Part shown: piece by piece, positions 10,201-16,448 of the stretch
Position numbering within the stretch: position 1 is the stretch's first letter
How the letters are laid out: each line of letters begins with the position of its first letter
Source: Actinomycetota bacterium
Lineage (GTDB): Bacteria; Actinomycetota; Actinomycetes; Actinomycetales; Microbacteriaceae
NCBI GenBank assembly: GCA_020161315.1
Contig: JAIUOH010000036.1
Span: 1 to 32,101 of the forward strand
Direction: 5' to 3'
DNA length: 32,101 nt
Translations under genes and position numbers: made by a program
Notes under the pieces: model-generated
What the model saw: only the letters and a program-made list of their open reading frames with translations
What the model was told of the DNA's origin: nothing
Databases searched by the model: none

Positions 10201-12137
10201 TGTACGCGGCTGGCGCCACGAACACCGCCACCCTGACTTTCAACCGCTGCCACACGCTCACCATCGAAAATCAGTCTGCAGCCGACAGCAAGCTCGAGGT
10301 CACCCCCTCGAACTGCCCGGTTGGTGCAGCGCCTGCGGCGAGCAGTTGGCGCTACAGCAACGGCACAGAGGTGTGGGCGCAGGCTGAGCTTGTCGACACA
10401 AACTATCGACAGCTCAGGTTCAGCAGCTGGAACCTGCCCGGCGCCGCCACCGACCCGGCCGCCGCGAAGCAGAACACCGTGCCCTACCTGCAGCTGAAGA
10501 TGACGAAGTCGCTCACGCTGCGACCGTCGTTCACCTCTCCCCACGAGTGCGCCCCGCTCACGGTCGGCGCGGGCATGGTCGGCGTCGAGGTGCGAGTCGA
10601 ACCAAACAGCCCGGGTGCGCTGAAGTGCCTGAACGGAGACCTGCTCGCAGGGTGGTCGCCTGGCACATTGACCGGCCAGGTCAGCACGCTACCGCTTACG
10701 GCCGAGACGCGGGCCACCAGCGGCAACCCGCAGCTTGGCTGGGTAGTCGCGGGCGGTGGCGTGGGATCGGCGGCGAGCGCCGGCACCGGCACGCGCGGGG
10801 CGAAGCTCACGCACACGGGTGGGGGTGGGCGCATGCTCACCGCCTACGCCTGCCAAGAGGTCTCGCCCTATGTTGGCATCACCGGAGTCGACGGAAACCC
10901 CAATATCGCGCTGCAGCGCGAGGGCGAGTTGATCAAGATCTCACCCGAGCCCAACTGCCCGTTTAACCCGCGAGCGTGGCTTGTGGGCACCGAGCTCAGC
11001 CTGACCGCTGCCGCAGACGAGCGCGGCTACACCTTTGGCGGCTGGGGCGGCGTCGCCAAGGTTAGCGAGAGCGATCCGCTGGCCGCGAGCTACACGGTCA
11101 CCGCAGAGGCGCCCACCGTCGCGGTCACCGCGGCCTACGCGGTGGTTTGCCACACCCTCACTATCACGGGCAAGGCGTGGCGCGTGACCGCGGCGCCTGC
11201 CCCGAACTGCCCGGGTGCCCCGCCGGGCGGGCTCGATCCCGCGACCAACATCTTCACCGGGCAGTACGTTGGCGGCACCTCGGTTGCGCTCTTTGGTGAG
11301 GTGCCCGGCGGCAACGTTTGGCAGGGCTGGCGCGGTGACCTCGTCGAGACCGGAAAGGTAAAAGTCGCGGTCGCCATCATGGATGCCGACAAGACCGCCG
11401 AGCACCGCTACCGCGGCAAGAGCTGGGATGAGAAGGCCGAGGATTTCTTCACCGAGGCGGGCAATCAGCTCGCGGTGGCAGCAAAGAAGACGCTCGGCGG
11501 TGTGGCCTACATCGCGGGCAAGGCGATTCAAGAGGTGCCACCGTTCTCACTCGTCGGCGAGGCCTTCGAGGTGATCTCGCTCGTGGGCGACGTGCTGAAC
11601 ATGCTCGGCGTGCCAGAAAGCATCACGAAGTATTTCTCATACCCCGCGCAGTCGCTCGACTGGGTGCTCTCTGGCTTCAATTGCCTCGCTTCTGCCTCTC
11701 TTTCTTCGCAGAGCGGTGGCAGTTCAGCGAATCTCTCGGGCGTCGCAGACTCGAACCGCGACGCGGTGTACGGCGCCGGTGGGTCTGCGTTCAGGGCGAT
11801 TGGCCTTGATCCCGGAGACGACAACGAGAACGTCGGCAAGGCACTCGAGTCGCTCTACACCACGGGCAAATCGCTTGCCTATGTGCAGAAGTACACCGGC
11901 CAAGGCGAGAGCGTTGGCAAGGCGATGGATCAGGTCGATAACGCACTCGAAATCTACGGCATGGTCACCGGCCCGCAGGGGGTCGGCTGGGATGGTTCGG
12001 CGAGCGACGCGTGGGATTCGGACATGGGCAACCACATCACCGGCTGCATGGCGTCGGCCACCCCAGATTTCTTGCGAGATGTGCTGCCGATCGGCAACGA
12101 TGATTTCGCGCGTTACGACAGCGAGTACGGGCTATGA
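4203..12137 (+). CDS. Giant membrane-anchored Ig-like/cysteine-repeat surface protein
   Basis: A 2,644-residue protein that I recognise by domain type only. Residues about 1-325 form a polytopic membrane domain; the segment ALEGHGPIRAIKRSTEIT before a membrane helix is typical of the GPDPase_memb/DUF975-like families. A last helix (about 302-324) ends in VPAAQA, followed by a Pro/Gly/Glu linker (about 352-382) that should lie outside the cell. Residues about 390-1710 hold roughly 13 Ig-like domains of about 100 residues (Big_3-like, with recurring PTG-x-V-x-F and G-x-H-x-x-x-A-x-Y patterns). Residues 1716-2405 hold seven repeats of about 98 residues resembling divergent InlB B-repeats, each opening with Cys and carrying a second Cys (usually NC) about 20-40 residues later. 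Residues about 2406-2644 are a helical domain with two Cys. There is no LPXTG sorting signal and no C-terminal anchor. It shares ATGA with the next gene. An adhesin or sensory-stalk role is inference. Confidence 0.85.
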   Translation: MTRITRPEQAGTLLAGAWISYRRAFVRSGAVLLLASLIVGTAAALLVSAIPLLARAQLSLVLNSAGTGISADGLALLLGQIALPLALIGVLLTATSQVALVRMLHGAHDGQQVRLGAALLHGARYALPASTALVLTTLTIALLAVGSPLLMVLGALGLLAHLAAKLSGRRLPVPLWWCVAAVIPFGAAAVAAVRCSAAVAVIALEGHGPIRAIKRSTEITARAPWLSAVALTAAFAAYFLLQAGVGLLAYTGIAPSLLSVLSLTAQVLTFAFPVAVITELTRTLRGDEHSAIPLAKAKRAVHMPLVASTVSVALLVGMVQLAPFGQVPAAQATVEMPAGDTGEVPLVFGDEDPPPAETPPPGGEQPPEGGEGGETPPGEGGGDPQNFLFNPVLSVAEGELTAPNAPVTLRVEASTAGGGQVPYTFWINVYAFDSNDERELLTNWYPIQASGGGQDASFQVNSQGVQHPLTAGQHRFVVETEFRAVRTGATQTGPTLNITHTIAEIDATTWVALTGPSAPIYGDESAQLTATVSGDSGRATSGSVTFQPVGNAGAAVTTDVDSQGVATASFSGLSVGSHNFEAVYSWPLAGIVTEPDTITVTVLPYPTALTMSAPPADTQFGQNASFAVTLQSLHGGPPPAGSIELVSSADPTQVLSTLPVATDGFAGGVFHGTLATAALPVGTNSLSARFMPGSGQHSASESDSVTHQVAQVPISVSIASSNGWSLPRGAWTDLTVEFQTAAGAAPIPPGGTVVLMIGDERQEFQLTGNEGMVTTRLTSIEEDQRLSATLTGYATHTSGTATADITLRAAVPTLSLALTDPALPGAAQGFTAYVNGETSVHPMSGRVEVRKNGATTWQSIDVDTDGRATFSLALGLGEHVLEARYRSDRPTEFEDTDTVESTFTIGRIATALAAQTPATPPRVGEPYQLVVEATNDAGAAALAGPEGEMTVERVVAGGGPAVVVASGALANGIATLAITGAVAGDDTLRIHYGGSQTHSSATAELTVPVRLWGSTTSLGALPASVMVGEAVELVATVTSDAPAAIAGVVGGQVEFSLAGQVIGTAAVAASGTARLQTTAPSTGSHEVQARYLGAIGAIATSASQAQLTVTKAATSVQLTVDPETPISRQAVQITARVLVDPASSASVSGAGTITLSGTLLGGLQSQTIGPDGSTTFVVVAPIAEGDVFGVDAAYSGAAQFAASANSAHVRVNAAPVTLAVQAPASVTAGDQATVRVQMSTASGTPVPHGGWLDLYSGSTQLDSQQLSQATGGTVDFTVSTPTQLAIGEHQLTAKLRGAYGYLPATSPATQLAVQGRETEVLLFLNPSGSSPRGTALTATARVDVVWSNDRPTGQVWLRNGDQVLAQTTLTSYDGDRGIATFEVSDLLIGAYDLKAEYLPTGNMNAGAMSAAVHHEITGRAVSLQANFAALTVGNDGAVTVDVTDTNATGGSTPQGEIDISTGGSVVASGYLTPVAAGALTSRATITIPLAVLQGGDQQFTISYRQSDNVHSIASQTVTRPVAKLTPGLSLTAVSLPSSIQWGDELRVRAIVQRSSESGALALPLPSGAVTVKLSDGTVCTPVGIEHRCVPQGPGPVRVIAGLAADTNYLAKDATLDLGTASKRTPALTASASYPGSELETGTRVRLDWQLTGPSVRPQLSGLPQGAVCLGEATGYCEFSYDVSAGGMAQQLRVEYAGDSRWAAATPWQQSLTPAACYAVPIRVEPAGSGTVAIAVSTGGRCTNGDYRDGARIGVRATPTASSDPAARYELDNISGAAASTAVGDLVWLTVGSGTGKISEVIARFVRSAACYPVTLQQIGLGGERVPGTMSIDQQPNCPGQTGWQSVGTSRSGHELSTGAVGWYLGGTKLVARATALGGGEFYAGRVAADNEATLGTAAWQQRMPGSFTVSEATRVQARFGTPCVPVTLRSEGPGTVTLLSTPNCLDTLRADQYTLGSEVRWQATPDAKVFGYVDKTSAGGSLQTAENAVDRALGLATYTMYAAGATNTATLTFNRCHTLTIENQSAADSKLEVTPSNCPVGAAPAASSWRYSNGTEVWAQAELVDTNYRQLRFSSWNLPGAATDPAAAKQNTVPYLQLKMTKSLTLRPSFTSPHECAPLTVGAGMVGVEVRVEPNSPGALKCLNGDLLAGWSPGTLTGQVSTLPLTAETRATSGNPQLGWVVAGGGVGSAASAGTGTRGAKLTHTGGGGRMLTAYACQEVSPYVGITGVDGNPNIALQREGELIKISPEPNCPFNPRAWLVGTELSLTAAADERGYTFGGWGGVAKVSESDPLAASYTVTAEAPTVAVTAAYAVVCHTLTITGKAWRVTAAPAPNCPGAPPGGLDPATNIFTGQYVGGTSVALFGEVPGGNVWQGWRGDLVETGKVKVAVAIMDADKTAEHRYRGKSWDEKAEDFFTEAGNQLAVAAKKTLGGVAYIAGKAIQEVPPFSLVGEAFEVISLVGDVLNMLGVPESITKYFSYPAQSLDWVLSGFNCLASASLSSQSGGSSANLSGVADSNRDAVYGAGGSAFRAIGLDPGDDNENVGKALESLYTTGKSLAYVQKYTGQGESVGKAMDQVDNALEIYGMVTGPQGVGWDGSASDAWDSDMGNHITGCMASATPDFLRDVLPIGNDDFARYDSEYGL

Positions 12138-12817
12138 GCGCGCGGGATCAAGACAAGCATTCGACGGGCCACCCCCTGAGCTTGTCGAAAGGTGCGGCGG
12201 CACTCAGCGCCCTGCTGTTGGCCGTCGCCCTCTCGGCCTGCACCGCTCAAGCCGGCGACACCGAGTTCTCACCTGCCGCCGCCTGCGATGCCGCGGGAAA
12301 GCTCTCGGCCATGCCGACGGGCGACTCTGCGGCGCTCACCGAGGCAACCATCGCGTTTGCGAACGAGCTTCCGCAAGAACTACAGAAAAGCGCGCTCGCA
12401 CTCGCGCAGCCCACAAGCGCCGGCGAGCTCGGTTCTGAAGCGATCCTCGACCAAAACAAAGACCGAATGCGGGCGCTGCTTGAGGTACAGACCTGGACGC
12501 TCGAGCAGTGCGGCGGCTACGTCACGGTCGGTGCTCCGGCTGACGAGGGCCTCGACCCCGCGAATGCAAAGCTTGCCGACTTTGAGACAGTGGTCGGCGA
12601 AGACGAGGGCGGTGTGTACGTTTCGATACTCGGTATCTCAAGCCCCAGTGTTGCGCTTGAGCTGTGCCGGCAGGCGGTTGCCGAGCGTTCAGGGGCCGAT
12701 GCGCCCGCCGAATTACACGTGCAGGTGCTCGATCCGGTCGGCACGGTGCTCGCGGCGGCGTCGCAGGGCATCGACGAGACATTGGGCGCAACGAACCAGG
12801 AGTGTGTGGCCCCATAG
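12134..12817 (+). CDS. Small secreted lipoprotein coupled to the giant surface protein
   Basis: A 227-residue protein whose ATG overlaps the stop of the giant gene (ATGA), so the two are probably co-translated. Residues 20-36 form a hydrophobic signal segment ending in the lipobox LSAC, which predicts lipidation of C36 and attachment to the outer face of the membrane. The mature part of about 190 residues is Ala/Glu-rich with further Cys residues (for example ACDAAG, EQCGGY, LELCRQ, NQECVAP), four in all, allowing two disulfides. I do not recognise the family. The N-region is unusually long because it contains the peptide HPLSLSKG, which is the translation of a dispersed palindromic repeat; a TTG at 12183 would give a shorter signal peptide but has no ribosome-binding site. 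Inferred role: a partner of the giant protein at the surface. Confidence 0.75.
   Translation: MSARDQDKHSTGHPLSLSKGAAALSALLLAVALSACTAQAGDTEFSPAAACDAAGKLSAMPTGDSAALTEATIAFANELPQELQKSALALAQPTSAGELGSEAILDQNKDRMRALLEVQTWTLEQCGGYVTVGAPADEGLDPANAKLADFETVVGEDEGGVYVSILGISSPSVALELCRQAVAERSGADAPAELHVQVLDPVGTVLAAASQGIDETLGATNQECVAP
12160..12192. repeat. Dispersed TTCGAC...CCCTGAGCTTGTCGAA repeat within the lipoprotein signal region
   Basis: TTCGAC at 12160-12165 and GTCGAA at 12184-12189 bound a unit containing CCCTGAGCTTGTCGAA. From general knowledge, sequences of the TTCGACAGGCTCAGGG type are scattered intergenic palindromes in many actinobacteria. Here a copy lies inside a coding region and is translated as HPLSLSKG in the n-region of the signal peptide. 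Confidence 0.55.
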
Positions 12818-12910
12818 CCTGCACCCGACCTGGTTGTTGGAATTTCCAGTAATCATGAGCAGGCGGCACCTTCTTGCGCCGAGTACGCACACCGCGACTA
12901 ATCTGGGGGC

Positions 12911-13429
12911 ATGGCAACGATCATTCCGTTTGGCGGCAAGGCTCCGCAGATCGACCCCACCGCGTGGATCGCACCTAACGCGACCCTCATTGGTGACGTG
13001 CACATCGGGCCGGGCGCGAGCGTCTGGTTTGGCGTGGTGATGCGCGGCGACAGCGACCGCATTGAACTCGGTGCCGGCAGCAACCTGCAAGACAACGTTG
13101 TCGTACACACCGACACCGGTGTGCCAACGATCATCGGCGAGAACGTCGGTGTCGGCCACCTCGCGTTGCTGCACGGCACGAACGTGGGCGCGGGTTCGCT
13201 GATCGGCATGGGCGCGAAACTGCTCAACAACTCCGTTGTCGGTGAGGGCGGCTTCGTCGCCGCGGGCGCTCTGGTGCTCGAAGGTCAGCACATCGAAGCA
13301 GGTCACCTCGCCGCTGGTGTGCCCGCAAAGGATCGCGGCCCAATGAACGATGAGCTGGCAGAGCGAGTGCGATCCAACGCTTTTGTGTACCAGGAGCTCG
13401 CCGCGCAGTACCGCAGCTCAGGGGTTTAA
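12911..13429 (+). CDS. Gamma-class carbonic anhydrase family protein
   Basis: A 172-residue left-handed beta-helix (hexapeptide repeat) protein of the gamma-carbonic anhydrase / PaaY / YrdA group, which forms trimers with metal sites between subunits. The three metal-binding histidines are all present as H66 (VVVHTD), H83 and H88 (VGHLALLHG), and the conserved arginine is R45 (MRGD). The helix of hexapeptide turns runs from about residue 15 to 140 and a C-terminal alpha-helix follows. Length and start (ATG at 12911) fit the family. CO2 hydration is possible, but many members of this group have weak or unknown activity and lack the loop glutamates of the archaeal Cam enzyme, so the true reaction is open. 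It stands alone, with 93 bases separating it from the lipoprotein gene. Confidence 0.92.
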   Translation: MATIIPFGGKAPQIDPTAWIAPNATLIGDVHIGPGASVWFGVVMRGDSDRIELGAGSNLQDNVVVHTDTGVPTIIGENVGVGHLALLHGTNVGAGSLIGMGAKLLNNSVVGEGGFVAAGALVLEGQHIEAGHLAAGVPAKDRGPMNDELAERVRSNAFVYQELAAQYRSSGV

Positions 13430-13441
13430 CGCGAGCGCATG

Positions 13442-13512
13442 CCTCGACAAGCTCGACAAGCGGTGCCCATCGAGCTTGCTGCCTCCGTTCATCGAGCCTG
13501 TCGAGATGAAGG
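13442..13512. repeat. Intergenic cluster of GAGC(T/C)TGTCGA-type palindromes
   Basis: Between the carbonic anhydrase and the aldolase there are two hairpin-forming units. The first has perfect 9-bp arms, CAAGCTCGA at 13448-13456 and TCGAGCTTG at 13470-13478. The second, around 13487-13512, is TTCATCGA-GCCTG-TCGAGATGAA, an imperfect palindrome. Both share the GAGC(T/C)TG(T)CGA core with the copy inside the lipoprotein gene. They could end transcription of the carbonic anhydrase gene, though no T tract follows. Confidence 0.5.
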
Positions 13513-13538
13513 AAGCCTCCATCATCTAGTCTGAAACG

Positions 13539-14624
13539 GTGAACGACACCGCAGCTTCTCAAGCAGTCAGCACCGATCTCGCCGCGCACCCGAGGGGCTT
13601 CGCCTCTGACAACTACGCCGGCGCGCACCCAGAAGTGCTTGCCGCAGTCGCTGCGGCGAACATCGGGCACGCCTCGTCGTACGGTGCCGACCCGTGGACC
13701 GCGCGCTTCACAGACATCGCGCGCGAGCTGTTCGGGCCCGACACCGAAGCGTTTCCGGTATTCAACGGCACGGGTGCAAACGTGCTCTCGCTGCAGGCCG
13801 CGCTGCCCCGTTGGGGCGCCGTCGTCTGCGCGAAGAGCGCGCACATCAACGTCGACGAGGGTGGCGCACCCGAAAAGGTTGCTGGTCTCAAGCTGCTGCC
13901 CGTGCCGACAACCGACGGCAAGCTCACCCCCGAACTCGTTGACCTCGAGGCGTGGGGCTGGGGCGACGAACACCGCGCGCAGCCGCTCGCGGTGTCGATT
14001 TCGCAGAGCACCGAGTTTGGCACTTGCTACACCCCAGACGAGATTCGAGCGTTGGCCGACCACGCACACGAGCACGGCATGGTGCTGCACATGGACGGCT
14101 CGCGCCTCAGCAACGCCGCCGCCTATCTTGGTGCTTCGCTTGCCGAGATCACCACAGAGGCAGGGGTCGACGTGCTGAGCCTCGGCGGCACGAAGAACGG
14201 CCTGCTCGGGGCCGAAGCAGTGTTGGCACTGAACCCGGCCGCCGTACCAGGCCTCACCTACCTGCGTAAGACAAACATGCAGCTCGGGTCGAAAATGCGC
14301 TTCGTCTCGGCGCAGCTCGCAGCGCTCTACGAAGACGGCCTGTGGTTGCGCTCGGCAAGCCACGCAAACGCGATGGCCGCGCGCCTGCGCGCCGGTATCG
14401 AGGCACTGATTGCTGATGGCCGCGGCGAAGGCGTCACCCTGCCGTTTGCCACGCAGTCAAACGTGGTGTTTCCGACGCTTCCCGCTGAGACGAAGGCTCG
14501 CGCGCACGCCGCGTTCCACTTCTACGACTGGCCTGGCGACGCAACCCTCGTGCGCCTCATGTGCTCGTTCGACACGACCGAGCAAGACGTCGACGATTTG
14601 CTCGCTGTGCTCGCTGTCGAGTAG
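13539..14624 (+). CDS. ltaE: Low-specificity threonine aldolase / beta-eliminating lyase family
   Basis: A 361-residue PLP enzyme of fold type I that would split L-threonine or L-allo-threonine into glycine and acetaldehyde in the cytosol. The family pattern is clear: FASDNYAGAHPEVL at the N-terminus, HINVDEGGAPE, the aspartate in HMDGSRLSNA that contacts the PLP ring nitrogen, and the Schiff-base lysine K219 in SLGGTKNGLLGAE. Length fits the usual 340-360. The start is a GTG at 13539 with no ribosome-binding site before it; a TAGTCT at 13527-13532 would place the transcript start at or next to the GTG, suggesting a leaderless message. Some members of this group act on other beta-hydroxy amino acids, so the substrate is less certain than the fold. 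Confidence 0.9.
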   Translation: MNDTAASQAVSTDLAAHPRGFASDNYAGAHPEVLAAVAAANIGHASSYGADPWTARFTDIARELFGPDTEAFPVFNGTGANVLSLQAALPRWGAVVCAKSAHINVDEGGAPEKVAGLKLLPVPTTDGKLTPELVDLEAWGWGDEHRAQPLAVSISQSTEFGTCYTPDEIRALADHAHEHGMVLHMDGSRLSNAAAYLGASLAEITTEAGVDVLSLGGTKNGLLGAEAVLALNPAAVPGLTYLRKTNMQLGSKMRFVSAQLAALYEDGLWLRSASHANAMAARLRAGIEALIADGRGEGVTLPFATQSNVVFPTLPAETKARAHAAFHFYDWPGDATLVRLMCSFDTTEQDVDDLLAVLAVE

Positions 14625-14659
14625 CGGCAGGAGCGAGTAGCGAACCGATTGGTGAGCGC

Positions 14660-15334
14660 CTACCCGCGGTCCCCGCCAGAGCGGTTCCTCTTCACCAGTC
14701 GAAACGCCAGCTGGTCGAGAATCAACCCGAGCCCCTCTTCGAACTCGTCTGAGAATATGTAGTCACGCTCACTCGTGAGCTCGGTCACCAGAGCTGCAAG
14801 GTTTGGGTACTCGGCGATCATCGGCTCGAACTGGCGCGCAAAATCGGCCGCGTTGTGCGCCTCGCCTGGATCAAACGGAAGCGTCTGCTCGGTCAGCACG
14901 AAGCCGTAGACGTAGGCGTCGATCACTGAGAACGCGTGAGAGGCCAGCATCAGGTCAAAGCCTCCGCGGCGAAGGCACCCGATCACTTCGTCGTGGTGCC
15001 GCAGCAATGCCGGCCCAGGATTGCTGCGCGACTCGATGAGCCCAAGCGCCCAGCTGTGCGCGGCGAGCACCTCGCGCGCCGATCGCGCACGCAACTCCAT
15101 ACCCGCGCGCCAGCCTCGGTCACCGCCGGGCAGTTCTATTTGCAGGAATACCCAGTCGGCAAGTTCGTCGAGCAACGCCTCTTTGTTCGCGAGGTGGTGG
15201 TACAGCGACATCGCCTCGACAGCAAGCTCTTTGCCAACGTTGCGCATGCTGACCGCACCGAGCCCCCCACGGTCGGCCACCCGAACCGCCGCATCGATGA
15301 TTCGAGCTCGGCTCAACGCCGCCCGTACAGCCAT
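14660..15334 (-). CDS. TetR-family repressor (tetracycline-repressor-like C-terminal domain)
   Basis: A 224-residue TetR-type regulator. The N-terminal helix-turn-helix is at about residues 10-55 (LSRARIIDAAVRVADRGGLGAVSMRNVGKELAVEAMSLYHHLANKEALL in outline), and the C-terminal ligand-binding region resembles the TetR_C group found with drug and small-molecule responses. I choose the ATG at 15334, preceded by GAGGTG at good distance, over the GTG directly before it. It is divergent from an MDR oxidoreductase gene with 87 bases between the starts and two matching operator-like sequences in the gap, so it very likely represses that gene and perhaps itself. The inducer cannot be read from the sequence, but a quinone or electrophile would fit the neighbour. 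Confidence 0.9.
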   Translation of the reverse strand: MAVRAALSRARIIDAAVRVADRGGLGAVSMRNVGKELAVEAMSLYHHLANKEALLDELADWVFLQIELPGGDRGWRAGMELRARSAREVLAAHSWALGLIESRSNPGPALLRHHDEVIGCLRRGGFDLMLASHAFSVIDAYVYGFVLTEQTLPFDPGEAHNAADFARQFEPMIAEYPNLAALVTELTSERDYIFSDEFEEGLGLILDQLAFRLVKRNRSGGDRG

Positions 15335-15359
15335 CACGTCACCTCGTCCAGTATTGCCC

Positions 15360-15415
15360 TTGCGAAGATTACACCTGTAAGGTTATCGTATTCACGTTGA
15401 CTTACACTCGTAAGG
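15360..15415. promoter_or_regulatory. Two TTACACnnGTAAGG operators and promoter between tetR-type and MDR genes
   Basis: Two near-identical, partly palindromic sites occur at 15369-15382 (TTACACCTGTAAGG) and 15402-15415 (TTACACTCGTAAGG), starts 33 bases apart, about three helical turns. For the plus-strand gene, TTGCGA (15360-15365) and TATCGT (15384-15389) form a possible promoter with an 18-base spacer that contains the first site; the second site overlaps the ribosome-binding site AAGGAG. This is a classic layout for repression by the neighbouring TetR-type protein. Confidence 0.6.
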
Positions 15416-15421
15416 AGAGTC

Positions 15422-16387
15422 ATGAGAGCAGCATTGGCGGGGCGCTACGGCCCTCCAGAAACGATCCGCATCGCCGAAGCGCCCGACCCGGTACCGGGTG
15501 CCGGCGAGGCGCTCATTCGCGTGCACGCTACAGCCATCACGGCCGGCGACTCACGCATTCGGGCGGGCCGGTTTCCTCACGGCTTCGGCACGGTTGCGAG
15601 GCTCGGCATCGGACTGCGCGGGCCTCGTCGCCCGGTGCTCGGTGTCGTGTTCTCTGGCGTCATCGAGCGCCTCGGTTCCGCGCGAGAAGGTAGTGCCCAG
15701 TTTGCCGTGGGCGACGAGGTCACCGGCATGACCGGCGCGCGCATGGGTGCGCACGCAGAGTTGGTTTCAGTAGCAACGAAAAGGATCACACCCAAACCCG
15801 CCGGGCTGTCTCACACCGACGCGGCCGCAACCCTCTTCGGCGGCACCACCGCCCTGCACTTTCTCCGAGATCGCGCCGCGCTCGGTGAAGGGCAACGGGT
15901 GCTCGTGAACGGCGCCTCAGGCTCAGTCGGCAGTGCCGCAGTGCAGCTTGCACACAGCATGGGGGCCGTCGTGACCGGGGTGTGCAGCGAAGCCAATCGC
16001 GCACTCGTCGCCTCGCTCGGCGCAAAAGAAACCATCGACTACGCGAAACGACCTGTCTCGATTCTTCGAAGCAACTACGACCTCGTGTTCGACGCGGTCG
16101 GCAACATCAGCAGGCAGCGCGGGCTCGAATTGCTCACCCCGAACGGAGGGCTCGTGCTCGCGGTGGCCGGCCTCGCAGACACTGTGCGAGCCGGAGGTCG
16201 AGTCTATGCGGGTGCCGCCCCCGAGCGCTCAAGCGACTTCGCCACGCTGCTCGCGATGACGCAGTCGGGAACCTTCAATCCACTCACGCGAGTGCTCGGC
16301 GGGCTCGGCGCCATTCAAGAGGCTCATGCGATCGTCGATAGCGGCCATAAGGTGGGCAACCTGATTGTGCTGCCGCAAGAAGCGTAG
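15422..16387 (+). CDS. NAD(P)-dependent MDR oxidoreductase (quinone-reductase-like)
   Basis: A 321-residue medium-chain dehydrogenase/reductase. The N-terminal GroES-like domain (about 1-125) lacks the Cys/His zinc ligands of true alcohol dehydrogenases, and the Rossmann domain carries VLVNGASGSVGSAAVQLA from about residue 160, the motif typical of quinone oxidoreductase and related zinc-free members. The segment FDAVGNISRQRGLELLTPNGGLVL is the usual strand and turn after the cofactor site. It would reduce a quinone or enone using NADPH. AAGGAG lies just before the ATG. It is divergent from a TetR-type repressor, and two operator-like sites cover its promoter and ribosome-binding site, so it is probably inducible by its own substrate. 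Confidence 0.88.
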   Translation: MRAALAGRYGPPETIRIAEAPDPVPGAGEALIRVHATAITAGDSRIRAGRFPHGFGTVARLGIGLRGPRRPVLGVVFSGVIERLGSAREGSAQFAVGDEVTGMTGARMGAHAELVSVATKRITPKPAGLSHTDAAATLFGGTTALHFLRDRAALGEGQRVLVNGASGSVGSAAVQLAHSMGAVVTGVCSEANRALVASLGAKETIDYAKRPVSILRSNYDLVFDAVGNISRQRGLELLTPNGGLVLAVAGLADTVRAGGRVYAGAAPERSSDFATLLAMTQSGTFNPLTRVLGGLGAIQEAHAIVDSGHKVGNLIVLPQEA

Positions 16388-16448
16388 AGACGCTCTTGGT
16401 CGGGCAGTGCGTGGGCGAGATGCCCGCGCACGATCCTCGCCCTGATCC

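Noticed and set aside
4203-12137. Polymorphic toxin or Rhs-type protein
   Set aside because: No YD/Rhs repeats, no pretoxin motif, no immunity-like gene following; the repeats are Ig-like and InlB-B-like and the next gene encodes a lipoprotein.
13224-14363. 379-codon minus-strand frame opposite ltaE
   Set aside because: Shadow of the threonine aldolase gene, no recognisable motifs.
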